Shown here piece after piece: positions 8,692 to 17,876 of a stretch of DNA of 64,000 nt. Position 1 is the stretch's first letter; each line of letters starts with the position of its first letter. The stretch comes from Clostridiaceae bacterium (GTDB taxonomy: Bacteria > Bacillota > Clostridia > Saccharofermentanales > DTU023). The translations under genes were made by a program, and so were the position numbers. The DNA is taken from positions 1-64,000 of the forward strand of contig JAAYRL010000050.1 of NCBI GenBank assembly GCA_012518795.1. Reading direction: 5' to 3'. A model generated the notes under the pieces. It was not told where the DNA came from, ran no database searches, and worked only from the letters and a program-made list of their open reading frames with translations.

Positions 8692-8856
8692 ATGATAGAA
8701 AATATTGTTGTTGTACTGATAATACTTGCCATTGTTGTAGGTATAATATGGTATTTAGCGAGGCGTAGGAAAAAGCAAGGTACAGCCTGCACCGGTTGTC
8801 CCTATGCTAAGCAATGTGGAAGTAAATTCTACAGCGGTTCAAATTGTGACAATTAA
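8692..8856 (+). CDS. FeoB-associated Cys-rich small membrane protein
   Basis: Read directly; below the ORF-track size cut-off. MIENIVVVLIILAIVVGIIWYLARRRKKQGTACTGCPYAKQCGSKFYSGSNCDN-stop: one TM plus a Cys-rich tail, 34 bp after feoB. Confidence 0.85.
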   Translation: MIENIVVVLIILAIVVGIIWYLARRRKKQGTACTGCPYAKQCGSKFYSGSNCDN

Positions 8857-8908
8857 AGACACCTGTAATAATAAAAGACCCTTATAATAATTGAAAAGCG
8901 ATCGTCTT

Positions 8909-8950
8909 ATTGGTCTCATTATGCCCGGTCATAATGAGACCAATTATTTT
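8909..8950 (+). terminator. Rho-independent terminator after the feo operon
   Basis: ATTGGTCTCATTATG cccggt CATAATGAGACCAAT TATTTTAT; perfect 15-bp stem. Confidence 0.85.
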
Positions 8951-9204
8951 ATAAAGAATAGAAATAAATACAAAAATTTGTTAGCTGTACTGAATGCTTT
9001 ATTTGATCCTGCTTTTTCTTGGGTAACAATCAGTGAAATTAAAAAATTAAATATACTTTAAAAGACTTCCGCAGGTTTTGATTTGCACAGCGATGAAAAG
9101 TGAGCAGTACCATTAACCAAGGGTTGATTTTACTAATTATCTAAATAATATTCGAAAAATTCCAACATATTATAGCGGTTTGCATGAAATTTACTTTTAA
9201 ATTT

Positions 9205-9220
9205 GTTAGTCATACCTAAC
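9205..9220. promoter_or_regulatory. Candidate DtxR-family-like operator (GTTAGTCATACCTAAC)
   Basis: GTTAG-N6-CTAAC upstream of the second metal ABC operon. Confidence 0.55.
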
Positions 9221-9238
9221 TGATGTTAAATAGAAAAT

Positions 9239-9254
9239 GTAAGGTGTACCTAAC
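9239..9254. promoter_or_regulatory. Candidate DtxR-family-like operator (GTAAGGTGTACCTAAC)
   Basis: One mismatch to GTTAG-N6-CTAAC; 34 bp from the previous copy. Confidence 0.45.
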
Positions 9255-9418
9255 CGGCTTTTTATGTGTGAAAGCAGTTTTGATAAAGATATAATTTTAT
9301 ATTTTAGGATATTTTTCCCTTCCAAAACTAGGCTCTAAGTAAAAAGCTGTTAAATAAAATGAGAGAAACGAATAACTAACAAATGCTTGATATTAAAGCG
9401 AAGAATGGAGCAAAAGAA

Positions 9419-10543
9419 ATGAAGAAAATCAGTTTATTAGTGTCAATATTAATGGCTTTTGTATTATTAATCAGTTCATGCGGAACAAAATCCAATGAAA
9501 CAACTGCTAAAGAATTAGAGGCAAAAGATCTTGAGATTGAAGAAGTAGAAAATAAAGATACAAAAAATGATAATAGTGAAACCGAAGATGTAGAGATGGA
9601 AACGGAAAATGCAGAAACCGAAGATGAAGAAACGGAAGCGGATAATGTAGAGACAGAAGATATTGAAACAGAGTCCGATAATAGAATTGAAGCTTATTCC
9701 GGCAGCGATAAGCCAACTATTACCGGAACGACAACTTTTGTTGCAGATATCGTAAAAGTTTTGGCGGAAGATTTTGTAAACATTGATATGATTATTCCTG
9801 CAGGTGACGATCCGCATCTATATGAACCGAAACCGCAAGATTTGCAAAAGATTACAGATGCTGATTTGGTTATTTATCACGGACTGCATTTCGAAGGCAA
9901 GATGGTAGATGTTCTGGAAAATTACGGACACGCTTTAGCAAAGGACTTCCCGGCGGATCGAGTTGGGGCAATGGATCAAGATGGTGATTTAATTATTGAT
10001 CCTCACTTTTGGTTTGATCTTGAATTGTATAAACTTGCTGTAAATAATACCGCAGATTATTTGAGTCAATTATTACCGGATGCAGCCGATACAATCGCCA
10101 AGAATACGGAAGAGTATAATGAGCAGTTAGTAGTATTATTTGAAGAATCTAAAGAAAAACTTGATTCGATCCCGGAAGATTCGCGTTATTTAATTACACC
10201 GCATGATGCATTCAATTACTTTTCACGTTCTTTCGATATTCCGGTTATGGCACCTCAAGGTATAAGTACCGATTCTGAAGTTGCAAACAAAGATATTCAA
10301 AACACCGTAGATTTCATTGTAGAGAAAGAAATTAAAGCAGTATTTGCAGAAACGACGACCGATCCGGCCCGTATGGAAAAGTTGAAAGAAGCAGCGGCGG
10401 CCCAAGGTTTTGATGTAAAAGTAGTGAGTGGTGAAGGTCAGGAATTGTTTTCCGACTCTTTGGCTCCGGAAGGTCAACCGGGCGATAATTTTATCGATAT
10501 GTTTACCCATAATGTGGATTTAATTGTAGAGAATTTAAAGTAA
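9419..10543 (+). CDS. Metal (Mn/Zn/Fe) ABC transporter substrate-binding lipoprotein, TroA/MntC family
   Basis: Start moved from 9383 to ATG 9419 (GGAG upstream; then MKKISLLVSILMAFVLLISSCG signal/lipobox). Acidic Glu/Thr-rich stalk, then DDPHLYEPKPQDLQKI and DPHFWFDLELY motifs. Confidence 0.9.
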   Translation: MKKISLLVSILMAFVLLISSCGTKSNETTAKELEAKDLEIEEVENKDTKNDNSETEDVEMETENAETEDEETEADNVETEDIETESDNRIEAYSGSDKPTITGTTTFVADIVKVLAEDFVNIDMIIPAGDDPHLYEPKPQDLQKITDADLVIYHGLHFEGKMVDVLENYGHALAKDFPADRVGAMDQDGDLIIDPHFWFDLELYKLAVNNTADYLSQLLPDAADTIAKNTEEYNEQLVVLFEESKEKLDSIPEDSRYLITPHDAFNYFSRSFDIPVMAPQGISTDSEVANKDIQNTVDFIVEKEIKAVFAETTTDPARMEKLKEAAAAQGFDVKVVSGEGQELFSDSLAPEGQPGDNFIDMFTHNVDLIVENLK

Positions 10544-10554
10544 AAGAGGGAAAT

Positions 10555-11292
10555 ATGTCAGAGAATATAATTGTCAAAGTTGAAGATTTGACGATGGCCT
10601 ATCACGATAAACCTGTCTTATGGGATAACGATGTCAATATTGTTGAGAATTCGAGGACGGCAATTATCGGTCCGAATGGGGCAGGCAAGTCGACCTTGCT
10701 GAAAGGCATTCTCGGTTTGCAAAAAACTTTGTCCGGAACTGTTGAAATCATGGGCAAAAGTGTTAAACAAGTCTATAAAAAAATTGCATATATCCCCCAG
10801 TCAAACAGTGTAAATTGGGATTTCCCGACAACAGCTTTGGATGTAGTTTTGATGGGACGCTATGTCCATCTTGGCTGGATCAAAAGACCTAAAAAGAAGG
10901 ATATAGAAATTGCAAGAAATGCGTTGCATAAAATGGGGATGCAGGATTATGCCAAACGTCAGATTTCGCAATTGTCCGGCGGTCAGAAACAAAGAGTTTT
11001 TATTGCCAGAGCGATTGCACAAAATGCAGAAATATATTTCATGGATGAACCGCTTGCCGGTGTCGATAAAAATACGGAAAAAGTTATTATCGACTTTTTG
11101 AAAGACTCACAAAAGCAAGGCAAAACATCGATAGTCATCCATCATGATTTGAATACTTTAGCTGATTATTTTGATCATTTGGTAATTCTCAATAAGAGAA
11201 TCATAGCCCAGGGCAAAATGTCTGAAACATTAACCCAAGCAAATCTTGATGCTGCTGATATGGGCGGAGGATTTACAATTGCTGCTATGTAA
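10555..11292 (+). CDS. Metal ABC transporter ATP-binding protein
   Basis: GPNGAGKST, LSGGQKQR, YFMDEPLAGVD. Confidence 0.92.
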   Translation: MSENIIVKVEDLTMAYHDKPVLWDNDVNIVENSRTAIIGPNGAGKSTLLKGILGLQKTLSGTVEIMGKSVKQVYKKIAYIPQSNSVNWDFPTTALDVVLMGRYVHLGWIKRPKKKDIEIARNALHKMGMQDYAKRQISQLSGGQKQRVFIARAIAQNAEIYFMDEPLAGVDKNTEKVIIDFLKDSQKQGKTSIVIHHDLNTLADYFDHLVILNKRIIAQGKMSETLTQANLDAADMGGGFTIAAM

Positions 11293-11357
11293 ATATGCAA
11301 ATAGATTTATGAGAGAACATAGAGGAAGGTATTGCCGGGGCGGAGGTTTTAAAATAA

Positions 11358-12329
11358 ATGCTTAGTGTTTATCTAAATAAAATATTCAGTTTAAATTTTG
11401 CCAATCTGCTCAATGCAATCGGCTTAGATTTTGAAATATTAAGTAGTTATACCTTTATTGTAGTTTGTCTGGGTACGATGATTTTAGCTACAGTTGCGGG
11501 AATGGTCGGTACAATCACGGTTTTAAAAGGACAATCTTTGATTGGAGATGCGATTGGCCATTCATCATATCCGGGAATTATTATAGCGTTTATGATCGGC
11601 ATGAGTTTGGATTCGGTTTCCTTAATGATCGGGGCAATTATTTCGGGAACTCTGGCTTTTATTATCATTCAGTTTATTGATAAAAATTCAAAATTAAACC
11701 TGGATGCAGTTTTAGCTGTAATTCTGTCGGCTTTTTTCGGTCTCGGCATGGTCTTAAAAAGCTTTATCCAAGGACATCCTATTTATGGTAAAGTGCCACA
11801 AGGCGGTTTGAGCAACTATATTTTTGGTCAAGCCGCTTTTATCAGAACAATTGATGTTCAATTAATCCTGGCTGTTGCGATACCGTCACTACTAATCCTT
11901 TTTCTGTTTTACAAAGAATTTAAAATATTTGTTTTTGATGAAGTTTATGCAAAATCGATCGGTCTAAGTTCAACACTGATGTATGTTTTGCTGGTGTTAA
12001 TTACAATGAGTGTTATTGCTACCGGGCTGAAATTAGTCGGTGCAATTCTAATTTCTTCATTCTTGATTGTACCGGGGATTACGGCTTTACAGTGGAGCAA
12101 TCGTTTCAGTCATGTTCTGATTATTGCGGCGATTGTCGGCAGTTTTTCGGCTTTTGTCGGTACCTATATTTCAAGTGTTTATGCCGGAATGTCGACCGGA
12201 CCTTGTATAATTGTGGTGATGTCCGGTTTAGCTTTTATTTCAATGTTTATTTCACCCAAAGGCTTACTCGCTAATTGGCTGCGAAGGAGAAAATATTTAA
12301 ATGATTTATCAAAATCTCTTATTGACTAA
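11358..12329 (+). CDS. Metal ABC transporter permease (first)
   Basis: ABC-3 permease: VLKGQSLIGDAIGHSSYPGI; multi-TM. Confidence 0.9.
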   Translation: MLSVYLNKIFSLNFANLLNAIGLDFEILSSYTFIVVCLGTMILATVAGMVGTITVLKGQSLIGDAIGHSSYPGIIIAFMIGMSLDSVSLMIGAIISGTLAFIIIQFIDKNSKLNLDAVLAVILSAFFGLGMVLKSFIQGHPIYGKVPQGGLSNYIFGQAAFIRTIDVQLILAVAIPSLLILFLFYKEFKIFVFDEVYAKSIGLSSTLMYVLLVLITMSVIATGLKLVGAILISSFLIVPGITALQWSNRFSHVLIIAAIVGSFSAFVGTYISSVYAGMSTGPCIIVVMSGLAFISMFISPKGLLANWLRRRKYLNDLSKSLID

Positions 12330-13458
12330 AATTTCAGATTTTCTCAATTACAATCAACAAATGTTATTAACTTTGATTGTTACCGGAATTGCCTGTTCAA
12401 TTCTTGGTTGTTTTTTAGTTTTAAATAAATTATCTATGCTGACAGATGCACTTTCCCACTCAATATTGCTCGGTATCGTGTTGGCATATTTTGTAACAAA
12501 AGATTTGAATTCGCCGTTATTATTGATCGGAGCCGGCATCTTCGGTGTTTTTACAGTTTATGCAATTGGTTTATTATCTAAAACTCGCTTAGTCAAAAAT
12601 GATGATGCAGTAGGAATTATTTTTCCTTTGTTTTTCTCGTTAGCCGTTATTTTAATCAGTACATTTGCTCGCAATGTTCATCTCGATACAGATATAGTCT
12701 TAATGGGGCAAGTTATTATGATTCCGTTAAATAACATGACGGTTTTCGGTGTAGAATTACCGAAAGCATTGTTTTATATGTTAATAATATTGTTGATCAA
12801 TTTGATCTTTGTTGCGGTATTTTTCAAAGAATTAAAAGTCAGTAGCTTTGATCCGGAATTTGCGACTTTAGCCGGATTCTCTTCCGGACTTCTTTTTTAT
12901 GGATTAATGACTTTGACTTCATTTACGGCAGTTGCCGCCTTTGATGCGGTCGGAGCAATTCTGGTTATTGCCTTATTTGTCGGTCCCGCAGCGTCCGCCT
13001 ACATGCTGACAAAAAGTTTGAAGAAGATGCTTTTAGTATCGATTATCTTCTCAATGCTGAATTCAACTTTAGGTTTTTATTTAGCAATCGTACTCAATGT
13101 TTCTATTTCGGGAATGATCGCTGTAATCACCGGAATGACTACCTTTATGACTGTTCTCTTAAACCGTCAGGGTATTATTACGGCAATTTATTTAAGACAT
13201 AAAAATCGCAAGGAATTCAGACTTGATTTGCTGATTATGCATTTAGGTAATCACGAAGATCAAGAAGATGCAGAGTTTGAGTTGGGTTTTGCGACGATTA
13301 AAGATCATTTATCTTGGGAGCGGGAAACGACTGAACGCAGACTTAATCGCCTAATTGATCAAGGCTTTGTTCAGCGAAATCACGAGAAAAAAATATTCTG
13401 TCTGACCGAAAAAGGCAGATTGCGTTACGACATGATTAAAGTAGATTATGGCATGTAA
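12301..13458 (+). CDS. Metal ABC transporter permease (second) fused to a C-terminal winged-helix domain
   Basis: ABC-3 permease (NKLSMLTDALSHSILLGI) followed by about 80 aa FRLDLLIMHLGNHEDQ...FATIKDHLSWERETTERRLNRLIDQGFVQRNHEKKIFCLTEKGRLRYDMI, a DtxR/MarR-like wHTH. Overlaps the preceding gene by 29 bp. Confidence 0.88.
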   Translation: MIYQNLLLTKISDFLNYNQQMLLTLIVTGIACSILGCFLVLNKLSMLTDALSHSILLGIVLAYFVTKDLNSPLLLIGAGIFGVFTVYAIGLLSKTRLVKNDDAVGIIFPLFFSLAVILISTFARNVHLDTDIVLMGQVIMIPLNNMTVFGVELPKALFYMLIILLINLIFVAVFFKELKVSSFDPEFATLAGFSSGLLFYGLMTLTSFTAVAAFDAVGAILVIALFVGPAASAYMLTKSLKKMLLVSIIFSMLNSTLGFYLAIVLNVSISGMIAVITGMTTFMTVLLNRQGIITAIYLRHKNRKEFRLDLLIMHLGNHEDQEDAEFELGFATIKDHLSWERETTERRLNRLIDQGFVQRNHEKKIFCLTEKGRLRYDMIKVDYGM

Positions 13459-13727
13459 GCGTATTTCCAAGCGATTTTGTTTGGCTGAAAATTTCGGTAC
13501 AAATGAATAGAATCCCTACCTTGTTATCTATTTCTTCCAAGAACATCTGCCCCTGTATATGGGTTGGTGTTTATAAGTTATTTACTCAAAACACTCAGCA
13601 TCAAGAGAGTGAGTGAAACTACTATGACAGATCTTAATTAGGTACGCTGGATAAAATATTTTCCTTGTGTTAAAATCTCATTGAATATTTATGACAAAAA
13701 GGCGAAAAAATTCAATGAGGGACAAGA

Positions 13728-14969
13728 ATGAAAATTCAAAGGCCACATTACCAAACTAAATTAATCAACAAACGCGAAAATGGATTAATCAAAGTTATTA
13801 CAGGAATTCGCAGGTCGGGCAAGTCGTATTTGCTGGATCCGCTTTTTAAAGACTATTTACTGGCTGAAGGTGTCCCTGAAGATCACATTATAAAAATTGA
13901 GTTTGACCGAATAGAAAATTTAAAATTCCATAACGATGTGGAAAAATTAAATGAGTATATTCGCTCGCAAATTAAAGATAAGGGAATGCATTATCTTCTA
14001 TTAGATGAGATTCAGCTTGTAGAGCAATTTGAATTTTTGCTTACCGGTCTTTTATATGAAAAAAATATCGATATATATGTGACGGGCAGTAATTCTAAAT
14101 TTTTGTCTTCCGATATCATTACAGAGTTCCGAGGTCGAGCTGATCAAGTTAGGGTTTTTCCTTTAAGCTTTTCCGAATTCATGTCTGTTTTTCAAGGTGA
14201 TAAGCTTGCCGGATGGAGCGAATACATTACGTTTGGCGGGATGCCGTTAATACACTTTATAAAAACGGACGAAGAGAAGTCTGCCTACCTGAAAGACTTA
14301 TTTCAGCATACATATTTTAAAGATATTGTTGAACGGTATAAGATCCAACGTGTTGATATTTTAGATTCTCTAGTCAGTATTTTAGCGTCATCAATTGGTT
14401 CACTTACTAATCCGAAAAAAATTCATGATACATTTAAGAGCGAAGGAGAAAATGAATTATCGATCAATACGATTCACTCTTATTTATCCTATCTTGAAGA
14501 AGCATTTATTGTAGATAAAGCTAATCGCTATGACGTGAAGGGAAGGCGCTATATCAAGACGCCGTATAAGTATTATTTTACAGATGTTGGACTGCGTAAT
14601 GCATGCCTTAATTTTCGCCAACAAGAAGAATCCCATATTATGGAAAACATCATTTATAACGAATTGATGATTCGTGGTTATAATGTGGATGTTGGCTTGG
14701 TGGAAATCCGAGAAAATGGTAAACGCAAACAAACAGAAGTTGATTTTGTGTGTAACCAAGGCAATAAGCGTTATTATATACAATCTTCTCTTCATTTAGA
14801 TTCGCGAGAAAAAACCTGGCAAGAGACGCGCTCGTTAAATCATATTGATGACAATTTTAAGAAAATAATTATTGTAAAAGATGTTGCCAAACATTGGAGA
14901 ACGGAAACAGGTATTTTAGTCTTGAGTCTTTTTGATTTTCTTGAAAAGTGGGATAGTATAGATTTATAA
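13728..14969 (+). CDS. AAA_14/DUF4143-type ATPase
   Basis: VITGIRRSGKSYLL Walker A; YLLLDEIQ; VTGSNSKFLSSDIITEFRGR; C-terminal DUF4143-like region. Paralogous to 62168-63421. Confidence 0.88.
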   Translation: MKIQRPHYQTKLINKRENGLIKVITGIRRSGKSYLLDPLFKDYLLAEGVPEDHIIKIEFDRIENLKFHNDVEKLNEYIRSQIKDKGMHYLLLDEIQLVEQFEFLLTGLLYEKNIDIYVTGSNSKFLSSDIITEFRGRADQVRVFPLSFSEFMSVFQGDKLAGWSEYITFGGMPLIHFIKTDEEKSAYLKDLFQHTYFKDIVERYKIQRVDILDSLVSILASSIGSLTNPKKIHDTFKSEGENELSINTIHSYLSYLEEAFIVDKANRYDVKGRRYIKTPYKYYFTDVGLRNACLNFRQQEESHIMENIIYNELMIRGYNVDVGLVEIRENGKRKQTEVDFVCNQGNKRYYIQSSLHLDSREKTWQETRSLNHIDDNFKKIIIVKDVAKHWRTETGILVLSLFDFLEKWDSIDL

Positions 14970-15432
14970 AGCCGAAGCTATAGTGAATATTTATGCCCAA
15001 ATGGCGAAATATTTCAATCGTGTTCTAAGGCTTCACGTTTATTAAAATATTGGCCACAGTATCGATATATATTCGCCTGACAGATAAATTTCCGGGATAT
15101 TTAGGTCAGATATTCTTTATAAACTCCTCTTACTTTCAAGTGGATTGAATTAGTTTTGCTGTACGATGCCATAAAAGTTCAAAGTTGGTAGCAAAACCGT
15201 TTAAAACTTATTAAAAGTTCTGCTTGGTTGCTTTGGGTGCAAAACTGAATCCGGAGTTCCTTTCTAAAAATTGGATGCATCGCTCGGATCAGTCCAGGTT
15301 GGGTCAATTTCCGGCTCGTAAGCAAATGAAGCAGGGACTTGCTCTCAGACTAGGGTGTAAGAGATGTGAGTCCCCGTTATTGTGTAAATGGCATAATTTT
15401 GATAAAATTATGCTAAATAGGAGGTGAATACA

Positions 15433-15702
15433 ATGATTACGATTCGTCCTGTATCGGATTTGCGCAATCGGTTCACAGAAATCGAAAAAACGGTTAAAGA
15501 AGGTACGCCGGTTTACTTAACAAAAAACGGCTATGGAACAATGGTTGTCATGAGTTTAGAACAGTATACGGCTCTGACCGAAGATGTTGAAGCAAAACTT
15601 GATGAAGCTGATCGTATGGCGGCAGTGACAACAGAACGCTACACAGCGGATGAAGTTTTTGGTCGAGTAAAAGAACGTATCAAAGAAAATGAAAAACTAT
15701 AA
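15433..15702 (+). CDS. Phd/YefM-family antitoxin
   Basis: Start moved to ATG 15433 (AGGAGG at 15419). MITIRPVSDLRNRFTEIEKTVKEGTPVYLTKNGYGTMVVMSLEQY is classic Phd/YefM. Confidence 0.88.
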   Translation: MITIRPVSDLRNRFTEIEKTVKEGTPVYLTKNGYGTMVVMSLEQYTALTEDVEAKLDEADRMAAVTTERYTADEVFGRVKERIKENEKL

Positions 15703-15997
15703 ATTGCGATTTCTTCCTCTTTTTGAAAAAGACTTAAACCAAATTGTTGACTATATCAGTCTGCAATTGGAAAATCCAACTGCTGCTTATTCTCTGGTGG
15801 ATGATATATATGAAGCGATTAAGAAGCGTCTTCTTGCTGCGGAGAGTTTTGAGGTTTACCCTTCTAAAAAAGAACGTTCCCAAGTTTACTACAGAATCTA
15901 TGTAAAAAATTACATCATCTTTTATGTTGTAGCTGATGGCGTTATGGAAGTAAGACGTATCTTATATGGTCGTCGAGACTGGGAAAACCAATTGTAA
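15689..15997 (+). CDS. RelE/ParE-family toxin
   Basis: FLPLFEKDLNQIVDYISLQLENPTAAYSLVDDI...VYYRIYVKNYIIFYVVADGVMEVRRILYGRRDW; overlaps the antitoxin gene. Confidence 0.88.
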   Translation: MKNYKLRFLPLFEKDLNQIVDYISLQLENPTAAYSLVDDIYEAIKKRLLAAESFEVYPSKKERSQVYYRIYVKNYIIFYVVADGVMEVRRILYGRRDWENQL

Positions 15998-16257
15998 ATA
16001 ATGTGATCAATGCAAATATGCAAGCGGATTTTTATAATCTTAGGTACAAAAAAGATATTTTTCTTATAATACTCTTAGTATTAATTCTTAAATATGATTT
16101 AATGTACCTGTTGAATCAAAATAAAATACGGTTGAAAGAAGTATCGTTAAGTCACAAAAAATGATCCTGAAAAATCGTCATCAACAAAACACTTCATTGA
16201 TTTATCTTACTAATGTGCTATACTTTTAAAGTTCTTATAAACTAAACATACTAAAAA

Positions 16258-17115
16258 ATGGAGGAAAAAATGAAAAAGATACTTTCAATAGTTTTAGTAT
16301 TGGCTGTGATCTTCACACTTGCATCTTGTGGTAAAGGTACCGATAAGGGCAGTAGCGACCCGGATAATACCAGTAGCAAACCAGATAATACCAGTGGCAA
16401 TGTGACTGATGACAGTGATTTAGATTATGTAAAGTCAAATGGCAAGATTGTAATCGGCTATACTGATTATGCTCCGATGAACTACAATGATGAAAATGGT
16501 AAATTTACCGGTTTTGACACTGAATTGGCCATCATAGTTTGTGAAAAACTAGGTTTGGAGCCTGAATTTGTTGAAATTAATTGGGATACCAAAGAAGTAG
16601 AATTGAATGCAAAATCTATAGACTGTATTTGGAACGGTCTGACTATCGATGAAGATCGTCAAGCCACTATGGAAATAACAAAACCCTATGTCAAAAATGC
16701 CCAGGTCGTTCTGGTCAAAGAAGGTACGGATTACGAGAGCACAGCATCTTTAATAGGCAAGAACGTGGCTGCCGAACAAGGGTCTGCCGGAGAAAAAGCT
16801 ATACAGACCGATGAAAACTTAAAGCAAGCAAATTTTGTGCCTAAAACCTTGCAGACCGAATGTCTGATAGAGGTAAAAGCCGGAACTTCAGATGCAGCGG
16901 TTTTGGATTTAACTCTTGCCAATACCATGACCGGTGAGGGAACAAGCTATCAAGATATCTTAATTGTAGACTATTTGTCTGAAGAATATTACGGGGTTGC
17001 ATTCCGCAAGGGTTCCGACATCTGTGCCGAAGTAAATAAACTTTTTGACGAGTTGGTTGCTGACGGAACCATGGGAAAATTAGCAGAAAAATATGGATTA
17101 GATTTAGCAGAGTAA
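16258..17115 (+). CDS. Polar amino-acid ABC transporter substrate-binding lipoprotein
   Basis: Lipobox TLASCG; SBP_bac_3 features (IVIGYTDYAPMNYNDENGKFTGFDTELA). MKKIL start at 16270 is an alternative. Confidence 0.9.
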   Translation: MEEKMKKILSIVLVLAVIFTLASCGKGTDKGSSDPDNTSSKPDNTSGNVTDDSDLDYVKSNGKIVIGYTDYAPMNYNDENGKFTGFDTELAIIVCEKLGLEPEFVEINWDTKEVELNAKSIDCIWNGLTIDEDRQATMEITKPYVKNAQVVLVKEGTDYESTASLIGKNVAAEQGSAGEKAIQTDENLKQANFVPKTLQTECLIEVKAGTSDAAVLDLTLANTMTGEGTSYQDILIVDYLSEEYYGVAFRKGSDICAEVNKLFDELVADGTMGKLAEKYGLDLAE

Positions 17116-17150
17116 GTTTATTGCATTTTACATACAGCAAATTTAACCCG

Positions 17151-17173
17151 AGGCAGAGGACAAACTCTGCCTT
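17151..17173 (+). promoter_or_regulatory. Intercistronic hairpin between substrate-binding and permease genes
   Basis: AGGCAGAG gacaaa CTCTGCCTT followed by ATTG; perfect stem. Confidence 0.65.
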
Positions 17174-17178
17174 ATTGA

Positions 17179-17862
17179 ATGTGTTTTGAGGAAATAGGTA
17201 TGGATCAGGCGTCAGTGATTATCAACCGCCTGTCGGAAAGTTTTTTAATAAATTGCAGACTTTTTGCATTAACACTTTTATTTTCATTACCCTTGGGGTT
17301 GCTTATTGCATTCGGGTCAATGAGTCGTTTCAAACCCGTCCGCTGGTTAATGCGAGCTTTTGTTTGGGTTATCCGCGGCACGCCGTTAATGTTACAGCTT
17401 ATAATAATGTTTTACGGACCGGGTCTTTTAGGGATGTCTATAGCTTGGCCAAACGGCGATGCAGGACGTTTTACTGCAGCAACGGTAGCCTTTGTTATTA
17501 ACTATGCATGTTATTATTCGGAAATTTACCGTGGCGGTATTGAAAGTATACCAAAAGGACAATATGAGGCAGGCCAGGTTTTAGGTATGACAAAGGCGCA
17601 GATCTTTTTCAAAGTAACACTTCTTCAAGTGGTGAAACGTATTATTCCGCCTGTCGGCAATGAGGTAATGAGCTTGGTAAAAGATACTTCCCTCGCCCGT
17701 ATCATCGCGAATAAGGAAATTATTATGATGGCTGGAGAATACAGCAGTAAAGGACTTATTTGGCCTCTTTTTGCAACAGGAATATATTTTCTCATCTTTA
17801 TAGGGGTTTTAACCATACTGTTCGATTATTTAGAAAAGAAACTCAGCTATTTTCGTACATAA
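17179..17862 (+). CDS. Polar amino-acid ABC transporter permease
   Basis: HisM/GlnP-type: VIRGTPLMLQLIIMFYG, EIYRGGIESIPKGQYEAGQVLGM. GTG/ATG alternatives near 17200. Confidence 0.92.
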   Translation: MCFEEIGMDQASVIINRLSESFLINCRLFALTLLFSLPLGLLIAFGSMSRFKPVRWLMRAFVWVIRGTPLMLQLIIMFYGPGLLGMSIAWPNGDAGRFTAATVAFVINYACYYSEIYRGGIESIPKGQYEAGQVLGMTKAQIFFKVTLLQVVKRIIPPVGNEVMSLVKDTSLARIIANKEIIMMAGEYSSKGLIWPLFATGIYFLIFIGVLTILFDYLEKKLSYFRT

Positions 17863-17876
17863 ATAAGGATGTTTAA

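Noticed and set aside
9383-9418. Upstream start codon of the metal-binding lipoprotein in the ORF track
   Set aside because: ATG 9419 has a GGAG Shine-Dalgarno and begins a normal lipoprotein signal peptide.
15224-15427. ORF of 67 aa upstream of the antitoxin
   Set aside because: No RBS or recognisable protein features; overlaps the antitoxin promoter/RBS region.
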